The notes under the pieces were generated by a model, which ran no database searches, was not told the origin of the DNA, and saw nothing but the letters and a program-made list of their open reading frames with translations. Below, in pieces: positions 52,943 through 61,778 of a DNA stretch of 64,000 nucleotides; position 1 is the first letter of the stretch; every line of letters starts with the position of its first letter. Origin of the DNA: Spirosoma fluviale (GTDB lineage Bacteria; Bacteroidota; Bacteroidia; Cytophagales; Spirosomataceae); assembly GCA_945901025.1 (NCBI GenBank), contig CAMDJW010000001.1, positions 62,001 to 126,000 on the forward strand, in the 5' to 3' direction. Both the position numbers and the translations under genes were made by a program.

Positions 52943-53698
52943 ATGAAGAAAGTAATTGTCACAGGTGCTGGTCAAGGAATTGGTTTAGAAGTAGTTATCC
53001 AATTATGCAAAGAAGGTTATTTTGTCATATGGAACGAAATTGATTCTTCTGTTTTTAAATCAGCTTCCCTGCAATTAAAAAAACATTCGTTAACAAATCA
53101 TTTGGGAATCTTAGGTGATTCAAGTAGCGAATTATTTTTGAGTGATTTAGCTAAAACCATTAATAATACACCAGGAACTTTATATGGTTGTATTTGCAAT
53201 AGTGGAATTACCACTTTTGGTAATTTCCTTGATTATCCGAGGGAATCCATGGATTTATTATTAAAAGTAAATGTATCGGGTACTTTTTTCTTGATACAAT
53301 TCATTGCCAAATTATTAAAAGAAAGTAAATCAAAAGGATCCATTGTTGTTACAACTTCAGTTACTGGTCATCAAGCCCATCCTGATTTAGTGGCTTATGG
53401 AATGACAAAAGGAGCTTTAATCCAGTTGGTAAGGAATTTAGTTGTGGAATTATCTCCATTAGGTATTCGAATAAATGCTATTTCACCTGGCGCTACCCTT
53501 ACAGAAAGAACAGCTTTAATTGAAGACTTCGAAGATCAATGGACTAAAATAACTCCACTCGGTTCAATAGCTGATGTATCCGATATTTCAAATGCTATTT
53601 TATTTATGCTTTCAGATAATTCAAGGCAAATTACAGGTCAAACTTTAATTGTGGATGGCGGTTGGACCTCATATAGTCCTCCCCCAGGATCTGTATAA
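52943..53698 (+). CDS. SDR-family oxidoreductase
   Basis: VTGAGQGIGLEV; ICNSGIT; VVTTSVTGHQAHPDLVAYGMTKGAL; ITGQTLIVDGGW. Confidence 0.92.
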   Translation: MKKVIVTGAGQGIGLEVVIQLCKEGYFVIWNEIDSSVFKSASLQLKKHSLTNHLGILGDSSSELFLSDLAKTINNTPGTLYGCICNSGITTFGNFLDYPRESMDLLLKVNVSGTFFLIQFIAKLLKESKSKGSIVVTTSVTGHQAHPDLVAYGMTKGALIQLVRNLVVELSPLGIRINAISPGATLTERTALIEDFEDQWTKITPLGSIADVSDISNAILFMLSDNSRQITGQTLIVDGGWTSYSPPPGSV

Positions 53699-53701
53699 TA
53701 G

Positions 53702-54769
53702 TTAATTCCAATGTTTAACTAAAAAATCAATCCAATTTTGATGACAAATTTTGGTAATATCGTCATTTGAAAAACCTCTTTTTAATAGCAAATCTGGAAT
53801 CTTTTGTAGGTCAGCTATGGTTTTAATATCCATTGGTGATTGTTCAGTGCCAAACCCACCATCTAAATCAGTCCCAATTCCTACATGATTTGTATTGCCC
53901 GCAAGGCTACAAATATGAACTAAATGGTCTATCATGACATTTAAATCCACTTTCATAGTCATTGGGTCCGATTCTCCCCTAACCCAATTGGATACCATCA
54001 TCCAAGTATCTAAAGGTAAGCCAATCACCGCTCCACGTCGAATAATTTCTTTAAATTGTTCATCCGTAAATTGGCGATTATGATTTACGAGCGATCTACT
54101 ATTTTGATGACTTGCCCAAATAGATCCATTGAAAATATCCATGGCTTCCCAAAAACTATCATCACATAGATGTGTTGCATCCAAGATAATCCCAAGTGAT
54201 TCCATCTTTACTAATAAATCTTTTCCATTAGGTCCTAAACCTCCTGTTGCATTGGTGCCTTGTGCATATCTACCAGGTCCATAATGCGCTGGCCCTAAAG
54301 CTCTTAATCCATAATTATAAGCAATTTCTAAGTATTCGACAGATATTAAAGAATCAGCGCCCTCTAAACTTAATATATAACCTATGGATTTTTTTTCTTC
54401 GGTTGAACTATTCCAATAATGTAAATGGGTATTTAGTTCATTTGCATTTCGAATGGGAGATAGTTCTCCTAATGATTCCAAAGCTTTATAATAGGCTAAT
54501 TGACCTTGCGTTTGTGCCCAAGCCTGTTCTGGAGAATTCCAACCCGGTAATTGAGATGTTTTTTCAACATATCTCGCTATTTGCGTGGCTACCACGATCC
54601 CAATATTACCTTTTCGAAGTTCTTCTAAGGATACTGTTGCTTTTCCTCGATCTAATTTATCAGTCATGCCTTCTTCTCTAGAATTAATTTCAGTAATAGA
54701 GGAGCGTAAATCTCTATTCCATTCCAAAGCATTCATGCTTAAGTCTAAATGAGCGTCAAAGAGTAGCAT
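53702..54769 (-). CDS. Membrane (renal-type) dipeptidase, peptidase family M19
   Basis: DAHLDLSMNALEWNRDL; LSLEGADSLISVEYLEIAYNYGLRALGPAHYGPGRYAQGTNATGGLGPNG; LDATHLCDDSFWEAMDIFNGSIWASHQNSRSL; HVGIGTDLDGGFG. Confidence 0.92.
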   Translation of the reverse strand: MLLFDAHLDLSMNALEWNRDLRSSITEINSREEGMTDKLDRGKATVSLEELRKGNIGIVVATQIARYVEKTSQLPGWNSPEQAWAQTQGQLAYYKALESLGELSPIRNANELNTHLHYWNSSTEEKKSIGYILSLEGADSLISVEYLEIAYNYGLRALGPAHYGPGRYAQGTNATGGLGPNGKDLLVKMESLGIILDATHLCDDSFWEAMDIFNGSIWASHQNSRSLVNHNRQFTDEQFKEIIRRGAVIGLPLDTWMMVSNWVRGESDPMTMKVDLNVMIDHLVHICSLAGNTNHVGIGTDLDGGFGTEQSPMDIKTIADLQKIPDLLLKRGFSNDDITKICHQNWIDFLVKHWN

Positions 54770-54770
54770 A

Positions 54771-55856
54771 TTAAAAATTTATTTTACGATTCCGTGCTTT
54801 TACCACCCACTCGCCTACCATTTCGTCATCTTCTATGACTTGTAAATTTTGGTGTAGAGCAACTGTAGGACAAATATGGTAAGGGTACATTCGAATGATT
54901 TGACCAATTTCTATATTGGCATGATCATTTACTTCAATCATTCCATGTTCTTCACTTTGGCTTTTAAGGGTCCAATTTGGAAAATCTATAAATCGAACTC
55001 TATTTTCAATGGGATTTTCTGCTGCCACTGATTTATGACCTAAATCAATACAAATGGTTGAACTTGTAGGTTTAGAGATGACTCTTGAAATTATTTGAAC
55101 AGCCATTTTGAAAGTATTTTCAGGAAATAAATTTGAATAACCTATATCAAAAAATACAAAGGTTCCAGGACTACAAACAAAGCGATCGTTCGTTCGATGT
55201 ACTAAAAAGCTAGGTGTTCCCCCAACCACTAATTCGTACTTATTTTTCGGGTCTATATGGTCAATTAATTCATAAAAATCAACAAAATCTTGTTGGACAT
55301 GATCTATACGCTTATCAATATCAAAATCACGTATATGGCCATCATAGGCATGAAGGCCTTTAATTATTAGGTTAGGTAAATGATTTGTAATTTTATCAAT
55401 CAATTGGAAAGCATTTTTCGGAACGATACCAGTCCGATTCATTCCTACATTTAGGTCAATAAAAATGTTGATGTAAATATTATTTTTTAAAGCTAATTCA
55501 TTTACTTTTTCGGCAGCTAAATAATCATCGACCAAACATGAGAATTGGCTTTTCTGATAATTAAGTATCAAGTCGATAAATCTTGAAAGAGTTGTTCCGG
55601 TAGGTTGAATAGAAAGTAATATATCTTTAGCCTTTGAAATAGCGAGTAGTTCAGCTTCAGCAATCGTGGCACATTTAAATTTATATATCCCAGCCTCTAA
55701 TAGTAAGTCATTCACCTCTTGGGTCTTATGAGTCTTAATATGGGGTCTTAATCGGGCGACATCTCCACCAACCATATCAATAGCCAACTTAATGTTTGAC
55801 CTAACTATTTCAGGAAACACAATTAATCCAGGACTTTCAATATGACTAAAATTCAT
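54771..55856 (-). CDS. D-threonine aldolase/D-serine dehydratase-family PLP enzyme (fold III)
   Basis: GGDVARLRPHIKTHKTQEV; FIDLNVGMNRTGIVP; KGLHAYDGHIRD; ELVVGGTPSFLVH; C-terminal VRMYPYHICPTVALHQNLQVIEDDEMVGEWVVKAR-like metal site. Confidence 0.9.
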   Translation of the reverse strand: MNFSHIESPGLIVFPEIVRSNIKLAIDMVGGDVARLRPHIKTHKTQEVNDLLLEAGIYKFKCATIAEAELLAISKAKDILLSIQPTGTTLSRFIDLILNYQKSQFSCLVDDYLAAEKVNELALKNNIYINIFIDLNVGMNRTGIVPKNAFQLIDKITNHLPNLIIKGLHAYDGHIRDFDIDKRIDHVQQDFVDFYELIDHIDPKNKYELVVGGTPSFLVHRTNDRFVCSPGTFVFFDIGYSNLFPENTFKMAVQIISRVISKPTSSTICIDLGHKSVAAENPIENRVRFIDFPNWTLKSQSEEHGMIEVNDHANIEIGQIIRMYPYHICPTVALHQNLQVIEDDEMVGEWVVKARNRKINF

Positions 55857-55860
55857 AATA

Positions 55861-56643
55861 TTAGATTAATGATCGATCTAAATGTACATATCCACCATCC
55901 ACATGAATTAATTGGCCAGTGGTATGGCTAGATTTACTCGATAATAAAAAAGTTACCATCGCACCCAACTCTTCTTTAGTCGTCATTCGCTTACCTAATG
56001 GAATTCTATTTTCTATTTCACTTAAGGTTTCGGAAGGATTTGGTAAAGTTTGAATCCATTTGTCATACATGGGGGTATAACATTCTGCCACAATGACCGC
56101 ATTAACACGAATTCCATACGGCAGTAATTCTACCGCCCACTCTCGAGTTAAGGCATTTCTACCACCATTAGATGCTGCATATGCGGAAGTTCCACCTTGT
56201 CCAGTTTCGGCTACTTTCGAACCAATGTTAACAATAGAGCCTTTTGTTTTAATTAAATGTGGAAGACAAGCTTGTGCAAGTAAATAATAATGAATTAAAT
56301 TCGAATGCAATGATTGTACAAATTTCTCATAGGTACCATTAGCTAATCCCACCCCATCATTTATTCCAGCATTATTAACTAATCCATCAATTCTCCCAAA
56401 TTTATTGAATATTTCATCAATCACTTTTTTACATTGATTAGGATCGCTTAATTCTGCAACAAAAGAAAAAGCTTGTCCACCGATAGCTTGAATTTTTTCA
56501 ATACATGTAAGATTGTCTTTTTCGTTTCGACCCACAATCGCTACCATTGCACTTTCTAGGGCTAAACTTTCGCTTATTCCTTCCCCAATACCTTTTGCAC
56601 CTCCAGTGACGATGATTACTTTTTCTTTTAATCCTAAATTCAT
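55861..56643 (-). CDS. SDR-family L-fucose dehydrogenase (predicted)
   Basis: LVNNAGINDGVGLANGTYEKFVQSLHSNLIHYY; NIGSKVAETGQGGTSAYAASNGGRNALTREWAVELLPYGIRVNAVIVAECYTPMY; SHTTGQLIHVDGGYVHLDRSLI, subgroup-specific features. Confidence 0.83.
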   Translation of the reverse strand: MNLGLKEKVIIVTGGAKGIGEGISESLALESAMVAIVGRNEKDNLTCIEKIQAIGGQAFSFVAELSDPNQCKKVIDEIFNKFGRIDGLVNNAGINDGVGLANGTYEKFVQSLHSNLIHYYLLAQACLPHLIKTKGSIVNIGSKVAETGQGGTSAYAASNGGRNALTREWAVELLPYGIRVNAVIVAECYTPMYDKWIQTLPNPSETLSEIENRIPLGKRMTTKEELGAMVTFLLSSKSSHTTGQLIHVDGGYVHLDRSLI

Positions 56644-57473
56644 TATAAGTCTATTTTATAAAATTGAAGGCAATTATCTATGGTGATTTTTTTTATTTCA
56701 TCGGATGTTAATTGGGAGATCGATTTTTTAAATGTTGTAACCCAACTAGATAGTTCGTCCGCAACTAATACAACGGGATAATCGGTTCCAAACATTAATC
56801 GATCCGTTCCAAATACCTCTAAAGCTATTTCAATTATTTTCAAAATATCTTTTTCATTATAATTATACCATTCAGCTTCCGTAATTAAACCTGAAATTTT
56901 AGCAGAAACATTTTCTAATTCCTTGAATTTTTCAATATTCTTTTTCCATTCAGCAATGTCACCAGATTTAATCGGAGGTTTAGCTAAATGATCTAAAACG
57001 ATTCTTTGATTAGCATTATTCTTGCAAAATTCAATGCCAGCATTTAATTGGTTCGGATAAATTAGTAAATCATACGCAAAATCAAATGTATCCAATAACT
57101 GAACTCCCTTTAAAAAATCTGGTCTAGCTAAAAAATTAGGATCTGATTCCGACTGAACTACATGTCTAAAACCTACAATTTTTTCAAATTGCGAAAAATA
57201 AGTTAACTGACTTTCAATGTTTTTTGATTGTAAATCAACCCACCCTACTATACCTTTTATGAATTCAGATTGTTCAGCTAATGAAATTAAAAAGCAGGTT
57301 TCCTCTTCTGAAGAATCAGCCTGCACAGCTATGCAACCATCGATTTGATTTTTGGAAAATAACTCGACTGAATCATTCGGATAAAAATTCTTACGAATTT
57401 TTCCCATATCCTCAGTAATCCAAACATCTCGGTTTACATTATATGTCCAAAAATGTTGATGTGAATCAATCAT
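56643..57473 (-). CDS. Amidohydrolase, L-fuconolactonase-like
   Basis: MIDSHQHFWTYNVNRDVWITEDMGKIRKNFYPNDSVELFSKNQIDGCIAVQADSSEEETCFLISLAEQSEFIKGIVGWVDLQS; LDHLAKPPIKSG; RLMFGTDYPV. Confidence 0.9.
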   Translation of the reverse strand: MIDSHQHFWTYNVNRDVWITEDMGKIRKNFYPNDSVELFSKNQIDGCIAVQADSSEEETCFLISLAEQSEFIKGIVGWVDLQSKNIESQLTYFSQFEKIVGFRHVVQSESDPNFLARPDFLKGVQLLDTFDFAYDLLIYPNQLNAGIEFCKNNANQRIVLDHLAKPPIKSGDIAEWKKNIEKFKELENVSAKISGLITEAEWYNYNEKDILKIIEIALEVFGTDRLMFGTDYPVVLVADELSSWVTTFKKSISQLTSDEIKKITIDNCLQFYKIDL

Positions 57474-58318
57474 TAAGAATAAGCCACTAATTTTTGTTTC
57501 TGTTCCCCTAAACTATCCATTCCTAATGTAACAGAATCACCAGGCTGTAGAAAAACGGGTGGCTTTAAACCAAGTCCAACGCCATGTGGAGTACCTGTGC
57601 TAATGACATCACCCGGTAGCAAGGTCATAAATTGGGATATATAAGAAACTACTTGGGGTACATTGAAGATCAACTGATTCGTGTTACTAACTTGGAATCT
57701 TTTTCCATTGACATCAAGCCACATGTTTAAATCATGGACATCTTTAACTTCATCCTTAGTTACTAAGAATGGCCCTAAGGGAGCAAATGTATCACATCCC
57801 TTTCCTTTTGACCAATTACCTCCTCTTTCTAGTTGAAATTCTCTTTCCGAATAATCATTGTGCAAACAGTATCCCGCAACATAATCATAGGCATCTTTTT
57901 CAGATACATATTGAGCTTTTTTACCAATTACAATAGCTAGCTCAACTTCCCAATCTGTTTTAGATGAGTTTTTAGGTATAACTACATCATCAAAGGGACC
58001 ATTTAAAGCAGTGGTACTTTTAAAAAACAAAATAGGTTCTTTAGGTATTTCAGCACCTGTTTCCTTTGCGTGATCTATATAATTTAAGCCTACACATATG
58101 ATTTTTGAAGGCCTTGCCACGCAAGATCCAATTCTTTCTGGAAAAAGGATTTCTTTTAAATTATTGTTTGAGACTATGTTTTCTAGATTTTTAAGGCCAT
58201 CATTATCGAAAAATGCTTCATTAAAATCAGTTATATAATCTGAAACATCAAAGTATTTATCATCTATTAATACTGCTGGTTTTTCCTTATTTAGCTTTCC
58301 AATTCTTACTAATTTCAT
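57473..58318 (-). CDS. Fumarylacetoacetate-hydrolase-family protein, predicted 2,4-diketo-3-deoxy-L-fuconate hydrolase
   Basis: PSKIICVGLNYIDHAKETGAEIPKEPILFFKSTTALNGPFDDVVIPKNSSKTDWEVELAIVIGKKAQYV; PGDVISTGTPHGVGLGLKPPVFLQPGD. Start MKLVRIG at 58318 avoids overlap. Confidence 0.88.
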   Translation of the reverse strand: MKLVRIGKLNKEKPAVLIDDKYFDVSDYITDFNEAFFDNDGLKNLENIVSNNNLKEILFPERIGSCVARPSKIICVGLNYIDHAKETGAEIPKEPILFFKSTTALNGPFDDVVIPKNSSKTDWEVELAIVIGKKAQYVSEKDAYDYVAGYCLHNDYSEREFQLERGGNWSKGKGCDTFAPLGPFLVTKDEVKDVHDLNMWLDVNGKRFQVSNTNQLIFNVPQVVSYISQFMTLLPGDVISTGTPHGVGLGLKPPVFLQPGDSVTLGMDSLGEQKQKLVAYS

Positions 58319-58323
58319 CTTAA

Positions 58324-58998
58324 TTATTTTATGTCTTTTAAAATATCCCACATAACTTCAGCTAAGAATACGTTACCAGCTTCATTTAAGTGGACTCTAT
58401 CTGATGTTAATATACCTAATGCTTTATTTTCTGTATTGAATTTTGTTTCATAATCGATGAAGGCTTTACGTAAATCAATCAATTTGCATTTTTCATCTAA
58501 AGCTATTTTTCGTATTACCGTTGAAAAATAATTTAAATCCCCATCGTTCTCATTTGTTGAGTCATACTTCTCACCAATTAATGTAGGTGTACAGATAACG
58601 ACTTGACTACCAGATTTTTGTATTCTCTGAATTAAAGCATGATAAAACTTTTCAAACTTGTCATAATCTGTTCCTGTTCTAGAAGAAGTCTTATGCCATA
58701 CATCATTGATTCCAATATAGATTACAACAATATTAGGTTTCTTAGCAATCACATCTTCTTCATGTCGAAGGTATAAATCATATATTTTATTCCCTCCTAT
58801 TCCAGCTCCTATTAATTCATATTTTCCTGATAAACCTTTGGAAGAAAGCATTTCTGCCATTTTAGTTATATAGCCCGTTTTTCCGATACCAGCCTGCGTG
58901 ATAGAGTCACCAAAAAATAAAATTTTAATGGGGTTATCTGCTTTAAATGAAGATAGAGAAGATATCAGTAGAAAGGCAAAAAATAGATTTGTTTTCAT
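58324..58998 (-). CDS. Secreted SGNH/GDSL-family hydrolase
   Basis: Signal peptide; KILFFGDSITQAGIG (block I), GGNKIYDLYLRHEEDV, VVIYIGINDVWH (block III), DRVHLNEAGN (block V). Confidence 0.92.
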   Translation of the reverse strand: MKTNLFFAFLLISSLSSFKADNPIKILFFGDSITQAGIGKTGYITKMAEMLSSKGLSGKYELIGAGIGGNKIYDLYLRHEEDVIAKKPNIVVIYIGINDVWHKTSSRTGTDYDKFEKFYHALIQRIQKSGSQVVICTPTLIGEKYDSTNENDGDLNYFSTVIRKIALDEKCKLIDLRKAFIDYETKFNTENKALGILTSDRVHLNEAGNVFLAEVMWDILKDIK

Positions 58999-59003
58999 TG
59001 TGT

Positions 59004-59771
59004 TTAATTATTTAAGTGTAAAAAACCACCATCTAAAGGATAATCGCAACCTGTTGCAAATGATGCTTCGTCTGAGCATAAATATAAGGCCAAATGAGCA
59101 ATTTCTATAGGTTTAGCCATTCTGCCAATGGGTTGAGAGGCTGATAATTTTTCAAACATTTCTTTTTGATTATTCGGATAATTTTTCTGAATAAATCCGT
59201 CTACAAAAGGAGTATGAACTCTTGCAGGAGAAATACAATTGCATCTAATTCCTTTTGAGATATAGTCTTTAGCGATAGATTGCGTCATAGATTTAATAGC
59301 TCCTTTAGTCATAGAATATCCAAATCGATCTGGAATTCCTACGGAGGAAGCTACTGAGGCCATATTTAATATTACACCCGAATTATTTTTCACCATTGTA
59401 GGAATAACTGCTTTAATGCAATTAAAAGCTCCTTTTACATTTACATCAAAGATTTTTTGAAAGTCTCCAGAGCTTGTATTTTCTACATTTCCAATTTGAG
59501 CGATTCCAGCGTTATTAATTAAAATGTCAACGATATTTAAAGCATTAATCTCTGCTAACACTAATCCTTCATTTGTAATATCAACCGGATGGAACTTGGA
59601 ATTTTTATTTAATTGTTGAACTTCAGATATCGTGTCATCACTTAATGGACTTTGTAGATCAAATATATGAACCTCTGCTCCTTGTTGGGCAAATAGTATT
59701 GATATAGCTCTTCCGATTCCGGAACTACCCCCGGTTATAATAACCACTTTATTTTCTAATGAAAAAATCAT
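59004..59771 (-). CDS. SDR-family 2-keto-3-deoxy-L-fuconate dehydrogenase (predicted)
   Basis: VVIITGGSSGIGRAIS; GIRCNCISPARVHTPFVDGFIQKNYPNNQKEMFEKLSASQPIGRMAKPIEIAHLALYLCSDEASFATGCDYPLDGGF. Confidence 0.83.
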   Translation of the reverse strand: MIFSLENKVVIITGGSSGIGRAISILFAQQGAEVHIFDLQSPLSDDTISEVQQLNKNSKFHPVDITNEGLVLAEINALNIVDILINNAGIAQIGNVENTSSGDFQKIFDVNVKGAFNCIKAVIPTMVKNNSGVILNMASVASSVGIPDRFGYSMTKGAIKSMTQSIAKDYISKGIRCNCISPARVHTPFVDGFIQKNYPNNQKEMFEKLSASQPIGRMAKPIEIAHLALYLCSDEASFATGCDYPLDGGFLHLNN

Positions 59772-59780
59772 ACAATAATA

Positions 59781-61445
59781 TTATAATTTAACTCCTCTTC
59801 TCCAAAACATAAAATCATCTTGTCCTAAATCCATTGCTTTGGTATTAATTTCACCTGAAGCTAATTTGATGATATAATTTAAAACCTCTTCTCCTATTTC
59901 TTCCACTGATTTGTCACCAGAAATAATGGGTCCACAATCTATATCGATTATTTCAGGCAGTTTTTCAGCTAATCTAGTATTGGTAGATAATTTGACCATT
60001 GGACAAATAGGATTACCCGTTGGAGTTCCTAAACCCGTAGTAAATAGTTGTATAGTAGCTCCAGCTCCCGCCATACCTGTGGTGGCTAAAACATCATTTC
60101 CAGGTGTACAGACTAAGTTTAACCCACTTTTGGTGACATATTGTCCATATCCAAGGGATGCTTGTATCGGAGATGAACCCGCTTTTTTTGCTGCTCCAGC
60201 TGATTTTATGGCATCTGTAATTAATCCATCTTTTATATTTCCAGGAGATGGATTCATATCAAATCCAGCACCTACTGCTGCGGCTCTTCTTGCGTACTCT
60301 CTCATCATTACACCAAAATCGTCCGCAACTTGACTATTTATAGATCTATTTTGAAGTTCCTGCTCTACTCCACATAATTCAGGAAATTCAGCAATCATCA
60401 CAGTTCCGCCTAAGGATACAATTAAATCAGCTGTGTGCCCAATGGCGGGATTTGCTGATATACCTGAAAAACCATCTGATCCGCCACATTTTACACCTAC
60501 GCGCAGTTTAGATAAGGGTGCCGGAGTTCTTTGGCATTTATTGATTTCAACTAAGCCTTCAAAAGTCTTATGAATCACTTCACCTAACATTTGTTCTACC
60601 CCACTTCCTTCATCTTGTTGTTGTTCGAAAATATAAAGTGGTTTAGAAAAATGGGGATCTTTCTCCTTTAATTTTTGTTGGAATAAGCTGATTTGAGAAT
60701 TTTGACAACCTAAACTTAATAGCGTTATCCCTCCTACATTTGGGTTAAGGCAATAACCAGCCAACAACGAACATAAATTATCCGATTCGTCTTTGTTTTC
60801 CCCACAACCGCTTTCATGAGTCAAGAATTTAATCCCATCAATATTCTTAAATAAATCGCTTTTGTGAACTAATGTAGTCTTCTTAGTCTTATCAAATTTA
60901 GGAAGCTTTAAACTTTCACCATTTTTAATTTGATTTTTCAATAATACTACTTGCTCTGTAAATGGGTCATTTTTTTGAAATCCTAAACCATTAATAAAAG
61001 CATTTTTCAACAACTCAATATTTCTGTTTTCACAAAAAACTAATGGGATAACCAACCAAAAGTTTTGAGTTCCTACTTGGCCATCTGCTCTATGGTAACC
61101 ATTAAAAGTTAATTTCTTCCATTGATCGACATTGGGAGGAGTCCAGTGATAATCTTTTATTTTCCCTTTAAAATCTTGGGATGCGTGATGCAAATTAAAT
61201 GTGTGCACTAAACCTCCTTTGGGTATCGCTTGCTTCGCTTTACCTACTAATACTCCATACATTACAGCTTCGCCATTAATAGGAATTGCTTCGGTCGTAA
61301 ATTTATGTTTAGCGTCAATATCATCTTGTAATATGATACTATTGCCATTGTGAATAATCTCAGTGCCTTTTTTTAAATTTTGTAACGCGACTAATAAATT
61401 GTCAACGTCGTTAATTTGTAAAAAAGTTTTTCTTTTCGTAATCAT
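59781..61445 (-). CDS. UxaA/GarD-family (altronate dehydratase-like) sugar-acid dehydratase
   Basis: KFLTHESGCGENKDESDNLCSLLAGYCLNPNVGGITLLSLGCQNSQI; VGVKCGGSDGFSGISANPAIGHTADLIVSLGGTVMIAEFPELCGVEQEL; NPSPGNIKDGLITDAIKSAGAAKKAGSSPIQASLGYGQYVTKSGLNLVCTPGNDVLATTGMAGAGA. Confidence 0.92.
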   Translation of the reverse strand: MITKRKTFLQINDVDNLLVALQNLKKGTEIIHNGNSIILQDDIDAKHKFTTEAIPINGEAVMYGVLVGKAKQAIPKGGLVHTFNLHHASQDFKGKIKDYHWTPPNVDQWKKLTFNGYHRADGQVGTQNFWLVIPLVFCENRNIELLKNAFINGLGFQKNDPFTEQVVLLKNQIKNGESLKLPKFDKTKKTTLVHKSDLFKNIDGIKFLTHESGCGENKDESDNLCSLLAGYCLNPNVGGITLLSLGCQNSQISLFQQKLKEKDPHFSKPLYIFEQQQDEGSGVEQMLGEVIHKTFEGLVEINKCQRTPAPLSKLRVGVKCGGSDGFSGISANPAIGHTADLIVSLGGTVMIAEFPELCGVEQELQNRSINSQVADDFGVMMREYARRAAAVGAGFDMNPSPGNIKDGLITDAIKSAGAAKKAGSSPIQASLGYGQYVTKSGLNLVCTPGNDVLATTGMAGAGATIQLFTTGLGTPTGNPICPMVKLSTNTRLAEKLPEIIDIDCGPIISGDKSVEEIGEEVLNYIIKLASGEINTKAMDLGQDDFMFWRRGVKL

Positions 61446-61448
61446 TAT

Positions 61449-61778
61449 TTATAATTTAAAAATATTCTCAGCCAAAACCCATTTAACATTTTCAGGAGTT
61501 CCTGGAATGATTTTTTGATAAGATGACATAAGTTTTTCCCAAGCTATAACTTGAGAATTATTCAAATCCAATTCGTTTTTACTTTCAAAACTGAAATCTT
61601 CATTGGCTATGATTTCCATGACTAATCGGTCTTGAAATCTAAAGATCTCCATGGAAGTAATTCCAGATTCAAAAATACTATTTTTAATGGCTACTGGAAT
61701 TTCTTTATGGTAATTTATATATTCTGATATCAATTTTTCATCGTTAACTAAATCTAAAAATAATATATACCTTTTCAT
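61449..61778 (-). CDS. L-rhamnose mutarotase-family protein (predicted L-fucose mutarotase)
   Basis: 109 aa, RhaM/DUF718-like: YINYHKEIPVAIKNSIFESGITSMEIFRFQDRLVMEIIANEDFSF; overlaps fucP stop. Confidence 0.82.
   Translation of the reverse strand: MKRYILFLDLVNDEKLISEYINYHKEIPVAIKNSIFESGITSMEIFRFQDRLVMEIIANEDFSFESKNELDLNNSQVIAWEKLMSSYQKIIPGTPENVKWVLAENIFKL

Noticed and set aside
54247-54681. 144-aa plus-strand ORF antisense to the M19 dipeptidase
   Set aside because: Shadow ORF over a well-supported CDS.
59911-60333. 140-aa plus-strand ORF inside the UxaA-type dehydratase
   Set aside because: Antisense to an unambiguous enzyme; no signal peptide or domain; proline-rich shadow translation.
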